In this document: positions 42,044-50,777 of the stretch, in pieces
Numbering within the stretch: the first letter of the stretch is position 1
Layout of the letters: the number at the start of each line of letters is the position of its first letter
Assembly: GCA_963824225.1 (NCBI GenBank)
Contig: CAWGOF010000001.1
Span: 310,001-374,000, forward strand
Source: CAWGOF01 sp963824225
GTDB taxonomy: Bacteria > Acidobacteriota > Polarisedimenticolia > Polarisedimenticolales > Polarisedimenticolaceae
DNA length: 64,000 nt
Reading direction: 5' to 3'
The notes under the pieces: model-generated
Databases searched by the model: none
What the model was told of the DNA's origin: nothing
Seen by the model: the letters and a program-made list of their open reading frames with translations, nothing else
Made by a program: the position numbers and the translations under genes

Positions 42044-43204
42044 ATGCACGATGCGCCGATCCGCGTGCCGTTCAACCGGCCGGTGCTGACCGGGCGTGAG
42101 CTCGAGTACGTGCGCCAGGCGGTGCACGGCATGCACACGAGCGGAGACGGTCCGTTCACCGCGCGCTGCGAGCGGCTCCTCGAGTCCCAGCTCGGCGCCG
42201 CGCGGGTCATCCTGACCCCGTCGTGCACCGACGCGCTCGAGATGTGCGCCCTGCTCCTCGACGTCGGCCCGGGGGACGAGGTGATCGTTCCGTCCTTCGC
42301 GTTCGTGTCGACGGCCAGTGCGTTCGCGCTGCGCGGCGCCCGACCGGTGTTCGTCGACGTGCGCGAGGACACGCTGAACATCGACGAGACCCGTGTGGCC
42401 GAACGGGTCTCCTCGCGGACGCGCGTCCTCGTCGCGTTGCATTACGCGGGGGTGGCCTGCGAGATGGCCCCGCTGCTCGAGCTGGCGCTCGGGCGGGGGA
42501 TCCGTGTCGTCGAGGACAACGCCCACGGACTGTTCGGCCGGTACAACGGACGGCCGCTGGGCACGCTGGGGGCGCTCGGGACGCTGAGCTTCCACGAGAC
42601 GAAGAATCTCACCTGCGGGGAGGGTGGGGCGCTCGTGCTGAACGACCCGGCGCTCGTGGCGCGAGCCGAGATCGTGCGGGACAAGGGCACGAATCGCCAG
42701 CAGCTGTTCCGCGGTGAGGTCGATCGGTACACGTGGGTCGACCTCGGATCGAGCTTCGTGCTGTCGGACATCCTGGCCGCGTTCCTGTGGGCCCAGCTCG
42801 AGGTGCGTGTGGAGATCGGCGAACAGCGGCGCCAGCGCTGGCAGATCTACGACGACTCGCTGCGCGGATGGATCGAGGGGTACGGAGTCCGGTTGCCCCA
42901 CGTGCCGGCGGGCTGCGAGCCCACGCACCACCTGTTCCACCTGCTGCTCGAGACGCGGGACGACCGCGATCGGTTGCTCGCGCACCTGCGGCGCGACGGG
43001 ATCTACTCCGTGTTCCACTATTCGCCGCTGCACCTGTCGCCGATGGGCCGCGCCGCCGGCGGACGGCCGGGCGACTGCCCGGTGAGCGAGCGCGTGGCCG
43101 ATCGCCTGCTGCGTCTCCCGCTGTACAACGACCTCGCGCCGCACGACCAGGATCGCGTCGTCGACTCGATCCGCCGGTACTTCTCGGGAGGCCGCTCGCG
43201 CTAG
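42044..43204 (+). CDS. wecE: dTDP-4-amino-4,6-dideoxygalactose transaminase (WecE/RffA-like)
   Basis: 386 residues, essentially the length of E. coli WecE (RffA). Highly characteristic blocks: P-F-N-R-P near the start, S-G-D-G-P-F-T, L-T-P-S-C-T-D-A-L-E-M, V-P-S-F-A-F-V-S-T-A-S-A-F, H-Y-A-G-V-A-C-E-M, F-H-E-T-K-N-L-T-C-G-E-G-G-A (PLP lysine), K-G-T-N-R-Q-Q-L-F-R-G-E-V-D-x-Y-T-W and V-F-H-Y-S-P-L-H. It converts dTDP-4-keto-6-deoxyglucose to dTDP-Fuc4N using glutamate. The other dTDP-sugar genes are not in the window. Convergent with the TPR gene; both stops share CTAG. Confidence 0.88.
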   Translation: MHDAPIRVPFNRPVLTGRELEYVRQAVHGMHTSGDGPFTARCERLLESQLGAARVILTPSCTDALEMCALLLDVGPGDEVIVPSFAFVSTASAFALRGARPVFVDVREDTLNIDETRVAERVSSRTRVLVALHYAGVACEMAPLLELALGRGIRVVEDNAHGLFGRYNGRPLGTLGALGTLSFHETKNLTCGEGGALVLNDPALVARAEIVRDKGTNRQQLFRGEVDRYTWVDLGSSFVLSDILAAFLWAQLEVRVEIGEQRRQRWQIYDDSLRGWIEGYGVRLPHVPAGCEPTHHLFHLLLETRDDRDRLLAHLRRDGIYSVFHYSPLHLSPMGRAAGGRPGDCPVSERVADRLLRLPLYNDLAPHDQDRVVDSIRRYFSGGRSR

Positions 43205-43971
43205 GGCGTGGGCAGTGCCGCCAGCTGCTCCCGCGCGCGGTCCGCGAGGGGCCCCGACGGCTCCGCGGCGAGGAACCGCTCGAGCCCCTGGCGCTCGAGA
43301 TCCGGCTTCTGCATCGCGTTGGCGAAGAACGCGAGCGCGTACTGCGCGCCGGGCCGATCGGAGCGCTCGACGCTCAGCGCGACGAGCCGGGTCAGGGCGA
43401 CGGTGACGTGCTTGCGACCGACGTCGGCCTCCATCGCGCGCTTGTACGCCGGGATCGCCTCGACCGTCCGGCCGGCGGCGATGCGGAACAGCCCGATGGC
43501 GTAGCGCAGCTGCGTCTGGTTCGGGTCGATCTCGAGGCCCCGTAACGCCGCGAGCTCGGCGCGGTCGAAATCGGCGAGGCCGTAGTATCCCCACGCCAGC
43601 TGCTCGAGGATCGCCGGCGTGTCGGCCTGCAACCGGTTCAGCTCCTCGAGCTCGTGGACCGCGCCGGCCGCGTCCCCCATGCGCAGCAGCCCGTCCGCCA
43701 GGTACGCACGGGCCACGAGGTAGCTCGGGTCGGACGACGGCACGCTCTCGAAGCTTGTTCGCGCCTCGCGCAGCCGGTTATCCTGCAGCGCGCGCAGCCC
43801 GGCATCGATCGCCGGGTGCAGCGTCGTGGGCTGGGTCACGGCCGGTGTCGGTCGGGGCGCGGTCTCGACGGCCGGGGCCTGACGCAGCGTGCGGGAGTAG
43901 AACACCGAGGCCAGCACCACCGCGACAAAGACGCAGACGACGACGAGCGCGGTGCGGGTCGCGGAGCTCAT
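43201..43971 (-). CDS. Membrane-anchored TPR protein
   Basis: 256 residues. One N-terminal TM helix (~6-25), a Pro/Thr-rich linker, then TPR helices (~55-250; A-R-A-Y-L-A-D-G-L-L-R-M-G, L-A-W-G-Y-Y-G-L-A-D-F-D-R-A). Probably a periplasmic scaffold. ATG 43971 directly follows TATCTT by 6 nt, so the mRNA is probably leaderless. Divergent from the GT87 gene. Confidence 0.7.
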   Translation of the reverse strand: MSSATRTALVVVCVFVAVVLASVFYSRTLRQAPAVETAPRPTPAVTQPTTLHPAIDAGLRALQDNRLREARTSFESVPSSDPSYLVARAYLADGLLRMGDAAGAVHELEELNRLQADTPAILEQLAWGYYGLADFDRAELAALRGLEIDPNQTQLRYAIGLFRIAAGRTVEAIPAYKRAMEADVGRKHVTVALTRLVALSVERSDRPGAQYALAFFANAMQKPDLERQGLERFLAAEPSGPLADRAREQLAALPTP

Positions 43972-43977
43972 CCGCGC

Positions 43978-43983
43978 AAGATA
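43978..43983 (-). promoter_or_regulatory. -10 element giving a leaderless transcript
   Basis: TATCTT on the minus strand, separated by 6 nt (GCGCGG) from ATG 43971, the same geometry as at uvrC. Confidence 0.45.
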
Positions 43984-44024
43984 CAGACCGCGTCGAGCGG
44001 CCGTCAACCCGAGCCGGAGGATGG

Positions 44025-45284
44025 ATGCCCGACCGAGCCGCGATTGCCGCAGGTGCCGGTGCGGTGCTCCTTCTCGCCGCATCGGCGCTGCATTTCGTGC
44101 TGGCGGTCGAGCGCTCGGGTGCGACGGGGGTCGTCGACTTTCCGATCTTTCTCGAGCGGACGCGACAGTTCCGCGAGACGGGCGTGCTGTACCCCGATGC
44201 CGCCGATCCGAAGTCCTGGGAGCCCGCGGCCGCCGTGTACAAGTTCCCGCCGACGTTCGCCATGTTGCTGTTGCCGGTCGCCGTTGCGGGCGGCGAGGCT
44301 TGGGCGATCGTCGGTCATCGCGCACTGCAGGTGGTTCTGTATCTGGCCGCGGTGGCCCTGCTCCTGCGCGCGCTCGCGCCGCGGGCGCGCCGGACGGCGT
44401 TCGTCGCCTTCGGTCTCGTTCTGGCGCTCAACTTCGAGCCGTTCTTCGAGACCCTGTGGCGCTTGCAGCTCGAGACGCCGATCCTCGCGTTCCTGGCGCT
44501 CGGTTGGCTGGCGCTCGTCCGCGGCCGCGATCGGCCGCTGGGCGCGGCGATCGCCGCGAGCGCGATGCTCAAGCTGTATCCCGCGTTCCTCGGTGCGTAC
44601 CTGGTCGCGCGCGCGCGCTGGCGCGCGCTCGCCGTGTGCGTTCTGACCGTGGTGCTGATCGGCACCGCGGCGTGGATCGTGATCGGCGGCCAGGAGAACC
44701 GCGCGTTCTGGCTCGATGTGCTGCCGACGCTCCTGGCCGAGCTGCCGAGCGCGACGACGGAGAACGTCTCACCCGCCCGGTACCTCGTGTCGCTGGCCGG
44801 GGTCGACCCGTGGTGGGCCAAGCGGATCGGGCAACTCGTCGCGCTCGCGGTGCTGGGCGTCTCGATCGGCGCCGTACGGCGCCGGCTCGGCCGGGCCGAG
44901 CCGGGTCCGAGCGACGGGGCCGCGCTCGCGGTGTTCCTCCCGGCGATGCTGCTCGCGCTGCCCAACGGCTGGGTCAACTATCAGCTGCTGCTCTTGCCCG
45001 CGCTCCTCGCGCTCCTGGCGTACGTCGTCGACGCCGGTCGCGACGCGGCGTGGCCCGGAGCAGCGCTCGCCTGTGCGTACGTGCCGCTCTTGTTCTACCA
45101 GCCCTGCGCTCCGCCCGACGTGGGCTGGCCGTGCGCCGCGACACCGCCGTTCCTCGGCGTCGGCGAGCTGCCGCGGACGCTGCACGACGCGTTCGTCGCC
45201 ACCCGCGGCGTGTCGACGTGGATCCTGTGGGCTGCGCTCCTCGGCGTGATCCTAGCGCCCGGCCCGCGCGACCGCCTGGAGTAG
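44025..45284 (+). CDS. GT87-like (DUF2029) polyprenyl-sugar mannosyltransferase
   Basis: 419 residues; ATG 44025 chosen because GGAGG ends 4 nt before it. About nine to ten TM segments. F-P-I-F-L-E-R-T-R near the start and V-Y-K-F-P-P-T-F-A-M-L-L-L-P are typical of the DUF2029/GT87 family, and L-K-L-Y-P-A-F-L supports it. GT87 members transfer mannose from polyprenyl-phosphomannose in actinobacteria; here the sugar is unknown. Convergent with the next gene, overlapping it by 33 nt. Confidence 0.72.
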   Translation: MPDRAAIAAGAGAVLLLAASALHFVLAVERSGATGVVDFPIFLERTRQFRETGVLYPDAADPKSWEPAAAVYKFPPTFAMLLLPVAVAGGEAWAIVGHRALQVVLYLAAVALLLRALAPRARRTAFVAFGLVLALNFEPFFETLWRLQLETPILAFLALGWLALVRGRDRPLGAAIAASAMLKLYPAFLGAYLVARARWRALAVCVLTVVLIGTAAWIVIGGQENRAFWLDVLPTLLAELPSATTENVSPARYLVSLAGVDPWWAKRIGQLVALAVLGVSIGAVRRRLGRAEPGPSDGAALAVFLPAMLLALPNGWVNYQLLLLPALLALLAYVVDAGRDAAWPGAALACAYVPLLFYQPCAPPDVGWPCAATPPFLGVGELPRTLHDAFVATRGVSTWILWAALLGVILAPGPRDRLE

Positions 45285-46586
45285 GCCGCTCGTCCGGCCG
45301 AGCGTGCGGAGGATCGCCTCGCCGGCCTCGAACCCCGACCCCAGCGCCGTGCCGGTCGACGCGATCGACGGGAACGTGCGGTAGTTCCCGGCGAAGTACA
45401 GGTTGGTCCACGCCGCGCTCTCGAGCGGCGGGTTGCGGTACCCTCGAACGAACACCGGCGAGTACAGCGGAATGCGCGTGAGGTGCGACCAGCGCGGCTC
45501 GAGCTCGAAGCCGAAGATCCTCCGGAAGTCGTCGCGATAGCCGGCCAGGAGCGTCGCGTCGTCGCGCGCGAGCATCGGATCGTGGCGCCCGGGCCTGTGG
45601 CTGACGAAGTTGAAGCACGATTCGCCGGGAGCGCCGATCGTCGGGTTGAGCGATTCGAGTCGGAACACGCCGCACGCGTTCAGGTCGAGCGTGGGCAAGT
45701 TCATCCAGTAGAAATCCGGCTCGACGGGCTGGGACGTCACGAACAGCGCCGAGACGATCGCCGAGTAGCGGATCGCGGCGAGCCCCGGCGTGTCGTCGTG
45801 CGGGGCGAGCGTCCGGTACGTCTCGACGGGCAGCGAGCTGACCACGACCGCCGCCGGGAGGCGCGTGTCGTCGGTCAGCACGACCTCGTGCACGCGGCGC
45901 CCCGCGGCGCCGAGTCGAGCGACCGCGACACCGCAGCGCGCCCGAACGCCGTGCGCGTCGAGCTCCCGGGCCAGACCGTCGCACAGCACCTTCGTCCAGT
46001 TCGTCCCCGGAATGTAGCCCAGCGGCGCCGAGCCCTCGCGGAAATGCAGCCGCGCCCCGAGCCACGCGCCGCTGACCTCGTGACACGGCAGGTCGAACTT
46101 GAGCCGCGTCAGCGGCTCGAAGATCGCCCGTCGCACACCTGGACCGGCCCACGCGTCGACCAGCTCCGCCGCGCTCCGGTCGTTCCAGTCGGCCCAGTCG
46201 GTGCGCCGGAAGCACCGGAGCATGAGCCGGACGAACCGGGCCTTGTCGGCCACGGACAGCGGAAAACGCGCGAAGTCCCACGGACGCGACAGGTCGTACG
46301 ACCCGCTGGACATCCGGAACAGCATGCGGATTCGGCGCCAGCGAATCCTCTCCCACGCGCCGATCGCGTCGAGGACGTAGAGCAGCACGCGGTCGCGATG
46401 CAGGATGTGGTGGTACGCGAGCGGGTAGAACCGCGGTCCCTCGGCGAGCGTGCCGGCGAGCCCGCCGAGCTCGGGACCGCGCTCGATCACGGTCACGTCG
46501 CGACAGCCGCCGCGCGCGAGGGCCCACGCGGTCCCGATGCCCGCCAGGCCGCCGCCGAGCACGACGACCGGATCGTCGGTCGTCAC
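45252..46586 (-). CDS. FAD-dependent amine-oxidase/UDP-galactopyranose mutase-like protein
   Basis: 444 residues; GTG 46586 overlapping the DUF362 stop (GTGA). N-terminal FAD motif V-V-V-L-G-G-G-L-A-G-I-G-T-A-W and V-I-E-R-G-P-E-L-G-G-L-A, followed by P-L-A-Y-H-H-I-L-H-R-D. The C-terminal FAD-binding segment is L-Y-F-A-G-N-Y-R-T-F-P-S-I-A-S-T-G. The family includes UGM-like mutases, protoporphyrinogen oxidase and carotene desaturases. The location in a glycan region favours a sugar-related flavoenzyme, but this is not certain. Confidence 0.7.
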   Translation of the reverse strand: MTTDDPVVVLGGGLAGIGTAWALARGGCRDVTVIERGPELGGLAGTLAEGPRFYPLAYHHILHRDRVLLYVLDAIGAWERIRWRRIRMLFRMSSGSYDLSRPWDFARFPLSVADKARFVRLMLRCFRRTDWADWNDRSAAELVDAWAGPGVRRAIFEPLTRLKFDLPCHEVSGAWLGARLHFREGSAPLGYIPGTNWTKVLCDGLARELDAHGVRARCGVAVARLGAAGRRVHEVVLTDDTRLPAAVVVSSLPVETYRTLAPHDDTPGLAAIRYSAIVSALFVTSQPVEPDFYWMNLPTLDLNACGVFRLESLNPTIGAPGESCFNFVSHRPGRHDPMLARDDATLLAGYRDDFRRIFGFELEPRWSHLTRIPLYSPVFVRGYRNPPLESAAWTNLYFAGNYRTFPSIASTGTALGSGFEAGEAILRTLGRTSGLLQAVARAGR

Positions 46587-47644
46587 GCCCGCCGTCCCGG
46601 CTCGCGTCCGCGCCACACCGGACCGTACACCGGGTGGGCGAGAATCGGACGCCATACGCGCGGCGCGACGAGCGCGGTCCAGGCCCGGTAGTACAGCTTG
46701 GCCCCCACGAGGCACGCGCGGAACATCGGCGTATCGAACACCACGCGCCGCAGGACGGACGCCCGCAACACCGTCTCGAGTCTCGACACCGCGTTGTGGC
46801 GCGCGGGACGGAAGCGCACGACCGAGCGCTCGGGCACGAGGCCCCGAACCTCGATGCGCTCGCGATCGCACGTACCGATGCCGCGCTCGGCGGCGCGCGC
46901 GAGGTGCGGCACGCGCCGGGGATCGAGCCCCATCACGATCGCCTGGATCGTGTCCAGGGCCACCGGGTCGGTCGAGCACAGGATCCGATCGGCGATGCGC
47001 GGGCGGCCGGACTTGGGGCCGTTGCCCTCGAGACCGACCGTGCCGTCCATCAGCGCCAGCGCCGGTCGCAGCACGTGGTTGAGATCGGCGATCGCGTCAT
47101 CCAGCACCGGATGGTAGGCGTGGCGCATCGTGGGCAGGCAGCCCCACTGGTTCTTCAGCGCTCCCGACAGCACCGTCTTGGCGTGCGTCTTCATCACCGG
47201 CACCGTCACGAGCCGGGCCTCGGTCAAGATCCGCGGGACGTCGATGTGCTTGAGGACGCGGTTCTGCGGAGCGTCCACGGGAACGGTCGGCTCGCGGGTC
47301 ATGTTGATCCACCGGACCCCCAGGCGCTCGCACAGCGCGAGCATCCCGCTCGCTCGCGCCGCGCGCTCGATGTCCTCGAGCACCTGGTCGGCCTCGACGA
47401 TGCACAGCGGGCCGACGTGATCGCGCAGCTCGAGCACCAGCGCCTCGACGACCTGCGGGGAGGTGATCGAGCCCGGGACGAACAGGTCCCAGCCCAGGTT
47501 GACCTTGAGCGCGACCGGGACGCCGGCCGGTAGCACCGTGCGGAAGTCGATCGCCGCGAGCGCGCGGCGCACCGCCGCGCGAACATCGTCGTGCACGGGC
47601 TCGAGGGCGACGACCGCCGAGCGTCCTAGCGGCGCTTCGCGCAT
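46583..47644 (-). CDS. DUF362 domain protein
   Basis: 353 residues; ATG 47644. The domain begins V-A-L-K-V-N-L-G-W, with S-P-Q-V-V-E-A-L-V and a central V-P-V-M-K-T-H-A-K-T-V-L-S-G-A-L-K-N-Q-W-G-C-L-P, the hallmark of DUF362. The ferredoxin-like cysteine clusters found in some members are lacking. Function of the family is unsettled. It is translationally coupled to the UGM-like flavoprotein gene, so the two may work as a redox pair. Confidence 0.7.
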   Translation of the reverse strand: MREAPLGRSAVVALEPVHDDVRAAVRRALAAIDFRTVLPAGVPVALKVNLGWDLFVPGSITSPQVVEALVLELRDHVGPLCIVEADQVLEDIERAARASGMLALCERLGVRWINMTREPTVPVDAPQNRVLKHIDVPRILTEARLVTVPVMKTHAKTVLSGALKNQWGCLPTMRHAYHPVLDDAIADLNHVLRPALALMDGTVGLEGNGPKSGRPRIADRILCSTDPVALDTIQAIVMGLDPRRVPHLARAAERGIGTCDRERIEVRGLVPERSVVRFRPARHNAVSRLETVLRASVLRRVVFDTPMFRACLVGAKLYYRAWTALVAPRVWRPILAHPVYGPVWRGREPGRRA

Positions 47645-47653
47645 GGCGGCCGC

Positions 47654-47659
47654 ATTCTA
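47654..47659 (-). promoter_or_regulatory. -10 element for the DUF362 gene
   Basis: TAGAAT on the minus strand, 9 nt before ATG 47644. Confidence 0.45.
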
Positions 47660-47686
47660 CGGGAGCCGCCCGCGTGGCGCCGGGAA

Positions 47687-47692
47687 TATACT
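47687..47692 (+). promoter_or_regulatory. -10 element for the GT2 gene
   Basis: TATACT (context GGAATATACT), 9 nt before GTG 47702. No ribosome-binding site in between. Confidence 0.45.
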
Positions 47693-47701
47693 CGTGCGCC
47701 C

Positions 47702-48478
47702 GTGTACCGCGACCAACGAGTGATCGTCGTCATGCCGGCGTACAACGCCGGGCGCACGCTGCGCCGGACGTACGACGAGGTCATGGCCCAGGACTGCGTG
47801 GACGAGGTCGTGCTCGTCGACGATGCGAGCTCGGACCCGACCGTCGAGATCGCTGCCGAGCTACCACGGGTCCGGGTCCATCGGCACGCGAGCAACCGCG
47901 GCTACGGGGCGAACCAGAAGACGTGCTACCGCCTGGCGCTCGACGCGCGGGCCGACATCGTGATCATGGTGCACCCGGACTACCAGTACACGCCCAAGCT
48001 GATCCCCGCGCTGGCGTCGCTGATCGGCAACGGTCTGTACCACTGCGTGATCGGCTCACGGATCCTCGGCGGCCAGGCCCGGTCCGGTGGGATGCCGGTC
48101 TGGCGCTACGCCGGGAACCGTGTGCTGACGCTCGTCGAGAACCTGCTCGTCGGCGCGAAGCTGTCCGAGTACCATAGCGGATACCGCGCGTTCTCGCGCA
48201 CGCTGCTCGAGCGGCTGCCGCTCGACCGCAACTCGGACGACTTCGTGTTCGACAACCAGGTGCTGGCCCAGGTGCTGTGGCTCGGGTGCGTCGTGGCCGA
48301 GGTCAGCTGTCCGACGAGCTACGCCCCCGAAGCGTCGTCGATCAACTTCGGGCGCAGCGTGCGCTACGGCCTGGGCTGCGTGGCCACGGGGCTCGAGTAC
48401 GCGGCGGCGCGTCGAGGGTTCGTGCGCGCGCGCTTCCCGGCGTCGATCCGCGATGCGCTGGGCCGGGGCGCGACGTGA
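47702..48478 (+). CDS. GT2 glycosyltransferase (dolichol-phosphate-mannose-synthase-like)
   Basis: 258 residues from GTG 47702. V-V-M-P-A-Y-N-A-G-R-T-L, V-L-V-D-D-A-S-S-D, N-R-G-Y-G-A-N-Q-K-T, M-V-H-P-D-Y-Q-Y (DXD-like) and I-G-S-R-I-L-G-G show a GT-A domain without C-terminal membrane helices, unlike the GtrB-like protein at 37458. Coupled through GTGA to a membrane GT-C/TPR protein, which may use the polyprenyl-sugar it makes. Confidence 0.82.
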   Translation: MYRDQRVIVVMPAYNAGRTLRRTYDEVMAQDCVDEVVLVDDASSDPTVEIAAELPRVRVHRHASNRGYGANQKTCYRLALDARADIVIMVHPDYQYTPKLIPALASLIGNGLYHCVIGSRILGGQARSGGMPVWRYAGNRVLTLVENLLVGAKLSEYHSGYRAFSRTLLERLPLDRNSDDFVFDNQVLAQVLWLGCVVAEVSCPTSYAPEASSINFGRSVRYGLGCVATGLEYAAARRGFVRARFPASIRDALGRGAT

Positions 48479-50274
48479 GCGAGCCCGGGCGTGCCGATCG
48501 GCGTTTCGGCATCGGCATCGGCATCGTGCTCGCGATCGGTCTCGTGCTGCGCGCGCTCTACGTGCTGGCTCAGCCGGCCACCGACCCGTGGTACGCCGTG
48601 CCGCAGCTCGACGGCGCGACGTACTTCGCGTGGGCCCGCGCGCTCGCCGACGGCACGCCCGGGCCCACCGGGGCGTTCTACCTCGCGCCGCTCTATCCGT
48701 GGGCCTGGTCCATGCTGATGCGCTGCGGCGCGGACGGTCCGCTCGCGCTGTACGCGGTGCAGCAGACGCTGTCGGTCGCCACGGCCGGGCTCCTCGCGAT
48801 TGGAGCGCGCGGGACGATCGGCTCGGCCGGAGCGATCGGCGCGGCGGCGCTGTTCCTCGGCTACGCGCCGATCGAGTTCTTCGCCAGCCGACCGCTGGGC
48901 GAGACGCTGGCTCTGGCGCTGCTGGCGTGCGCGCTGGCTCTCGGACTCACCGCCCGGCGCGAAGCGGCGATCGGCGTCGCCGGACTGTTCGCCGGCGCGG
49001 CGGCGCTCGCGCGGCCCAACCTGCTGCTGGTCGGGATCGCCTGGATCGTCGTCGAGGCGGCTCGCCGGCGGTCGCGCCGCGCGCTCGCGATCGGTGCCGG
49101 GCTCGCGCTCGCGATCCTGCCGGTGACGGTTCGCAACGCCGCCGCTTCGGGCCACTTCGTGCCCATCTCGTCCAACGCCGGGCTGACGCTGTACCACGGG
49201 AACGGCCCGGGGGCGCGCGGGATCTACCACCAGCCGGAGGGTTTTCCGCGCGGCCTCGCGTCGATCGAGGCGCAGCGCGACGCGGCGCGGGCCGTGGCGC
49301 GCGCGCGGACCGCAACGCAACTCGATGCGGTCGAGGCCGACGCGTACTGGGGTCGCGCCGCGCTCGCTGCGCGGATCGCGCGGCCGATCGAGACGCTCGG
49401 GCTCCTCGTGCGCCGCTCGATCCTGAGCCTCGGGAACCACGAGTTCGGGCTCGACTACCCGCCGCTGCTCGACCCGAACTTCTGGCGGCCGGTGCTGCGG
49501 TGGGGCGGGGTCGAGGTCGCGCTCGTGCCGTGGGCCGTGCTGCTCGGCCTGGCGGTCACGGCGCTCGTCCGGCACGGCGTTCGCGGCTCGGGCGGAGCGT
49601 GGACCTGGGCCGCGATCCTGGCCTGCGCGGCGACGCCGATCCTGTTCTACGTCTCGAGCCGCTACCGCCTGCCCGCGGCGGCGCTGCTCGTCCTTCCCGC
49701 CGGTCGAGGGCTCGTCGGCCTCGTGCGCCCGGGCCCGCGCCGCCGGGTGGGACTCGTCCTCGGTGTCGCGGCGACGGCGCTGTCGCTCGCCGTGCCGGTG
49801 GGCGCTCTGGCCCGGGAGGACGCGGCGGGCGCACAGGCCAACCGGTCGATCGCCTGGCGCCAGTCGGGCCGCTTCGCCGAGGCCGAAGCGGACGCGCGCG
49901 CAGCCATCGTCGCGGCCCCCACGAACGCGTGGCTCCGGTACAATCTCGGTGTCGTGCTGATGCAGACGCAGCGGCCGCAGGAGGCCGAGGTCGCGTACCG
50001 GGAGAGCTTGCGGCTCGAGCCCGATCTGGCCGAAGCGTCGGCGAACCTCGGCGCGCTCCTGTTCTCCCAGCGCCGGCTGGCCGAAGCGGCGGCGGTGCTC
50101 CGGGCCGCCGTGTCGTATCCGACGGCCGACGCGGCGTGCTGGACGAACTTGGTCTCGGTGCTCGCGGCGGCCGACGACCGCGCAGGCGCACGTGCGGCGA
50201 TCGCCGGAGCCCGGGCGAGCGGGTACGACGTTCCGCCACAGCTCGTCCGGATCGTCGAGGACGCCCCACCGTGA
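48475..50274 (+). CDS. GT-C-like membrane protein with C-terminal TPRs
   Basis: 599 residues, GTG in GTGA overlap. Membrane part ~1-440 with about ten TM segments; first loop D-P-W-Y-A-V-P-Q-L-D-G-A-T-Y-F (acidic residues as in GT-C enzymes). TPRs ~460-580 (W-R-Q-S-G-R-F-A-E-A-E-A-D-A, L-R-Y-N-L-G-V-V-L-M-Q-T). Proteins of this build (PMT-like plus TPR) are common in Acidobacteria and deltaproteobacteria and are thought to glycosylate exported proteins. Acceptor unknown. Confidence 0.68.
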   Translation: MSEPGRADRRFGIGIGIVLAIGLVLRALYVLAQPATDPWYAVPQLDGATYFAWARALADGTPGPTGAFYLAPLYPWAWSMLMRCGADGPLALYAVQQTLSVATAGLLAIGARGTIGSAGAIGAAALFLGYAPIEFFASRPLGETLALALLACALALGLTARREAAIGVAGLFAGAAALARPNLLLVGIAWIVVEAARRRSRRALAIGAGLALAILPVTVRNAAASGHFVPISSNAGLTLYHGNGPGARGIYHQPEGFPRGLASIEAQRDAARAVARARTATQLDAVEADAYWGRAALAARIARPIETLGLLVRRSILSLGNHEFGLDYPPLLDPNFWRPVLRWGGVEVALVPWAVLLGLAVTALVRHGVRGSGGAWTWAAILACAATPILFYVSSRYRLPAAALLVLPAGRGLVGLVRPGPRRRVGLVLGVAATALSLAVPVGALAREDAAGAQANRSIAWRQSGRFAEAEADARAAIVAAPTNAWLRYNLGVVLMQTQRPQEAEVAYRESLRLEPDLAEASANLGALLFSQRRLAEAAAVLRAAVSYPTADAACWTNLVSVLAAADDRAGARAAIAGARASGYDVPPQLVRIVEDAPP

Positions 50275-50777
50275 TCGGCGTGCGGCGGGCGGCGTGGATC
50301 GGCCTCGCGATCGGCCTCGCGTCGATCGTGAGCTGCGGGCCCCGGGTCTCGGATACGGGTCTCGTCGGAACCTGGCGCCGCACGTTCGGGGAGCACGGAC
50401 GCTCGGAGGTCGCGTTCTGGAAGGCCGCCGACGGCACGTACCGCTTCCGCGCGAACCGGTTCAATCACGACGGCTTGCACGAGCTGCGCTGCGGCGCCGA
50501 GGGTCCGTGCCTGGAGTACGGAACCGAGCCTGAGCCGTACTACGAGTATCACTACCGCGTGTTCGAGCGCCCGGGAGAGTCCGGCCTGTTCGTCGTGTGC
50601 GACGGGCGGGCGCACGGGACATCCTCGGCGACGCCGCTGCAACAGATCGAGCGGTTCGACGTCGAGCCCGGTGGGCTCGTGCTCAAGGTGTGGCTCGTCG
50701 AGCAGAACCACCGTACCGCGCACACCACGACCCCGCGTACGCAGTTCGACAAGGTCTCGGATGATCCGTTCGAATGA
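50271..50777 (+). CDS. Small lipoprotein of unknown function
   Basis: 168 residues; GTG in GTGA overlap. Signal sequence with lipobox I-V-S-C22. The mature part starts with T-G-L-V-G-T-W-R-R, a lipocalin-like first strand, and contains a cysteine pair (L-R-C, G-P-C). It ends 17 nt inside rnc in another frame. No recognised family. Confidence 0.65.
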   Translation: MIGVRRAAWIGLAIGLASIVSCGPRVSDTGLVGTWRRTFGEHGRSEVAFWKAADGTYRFRANRFNHDGLHELRCGAEGPCLEYGTEPEPYYEYHYRVFERPGESGLFVVCDGRAHGTSSATPLQQIERFDVEPGGLVLKVWLVEQNHRTAHTTTPRTQFDKVSDDPFE

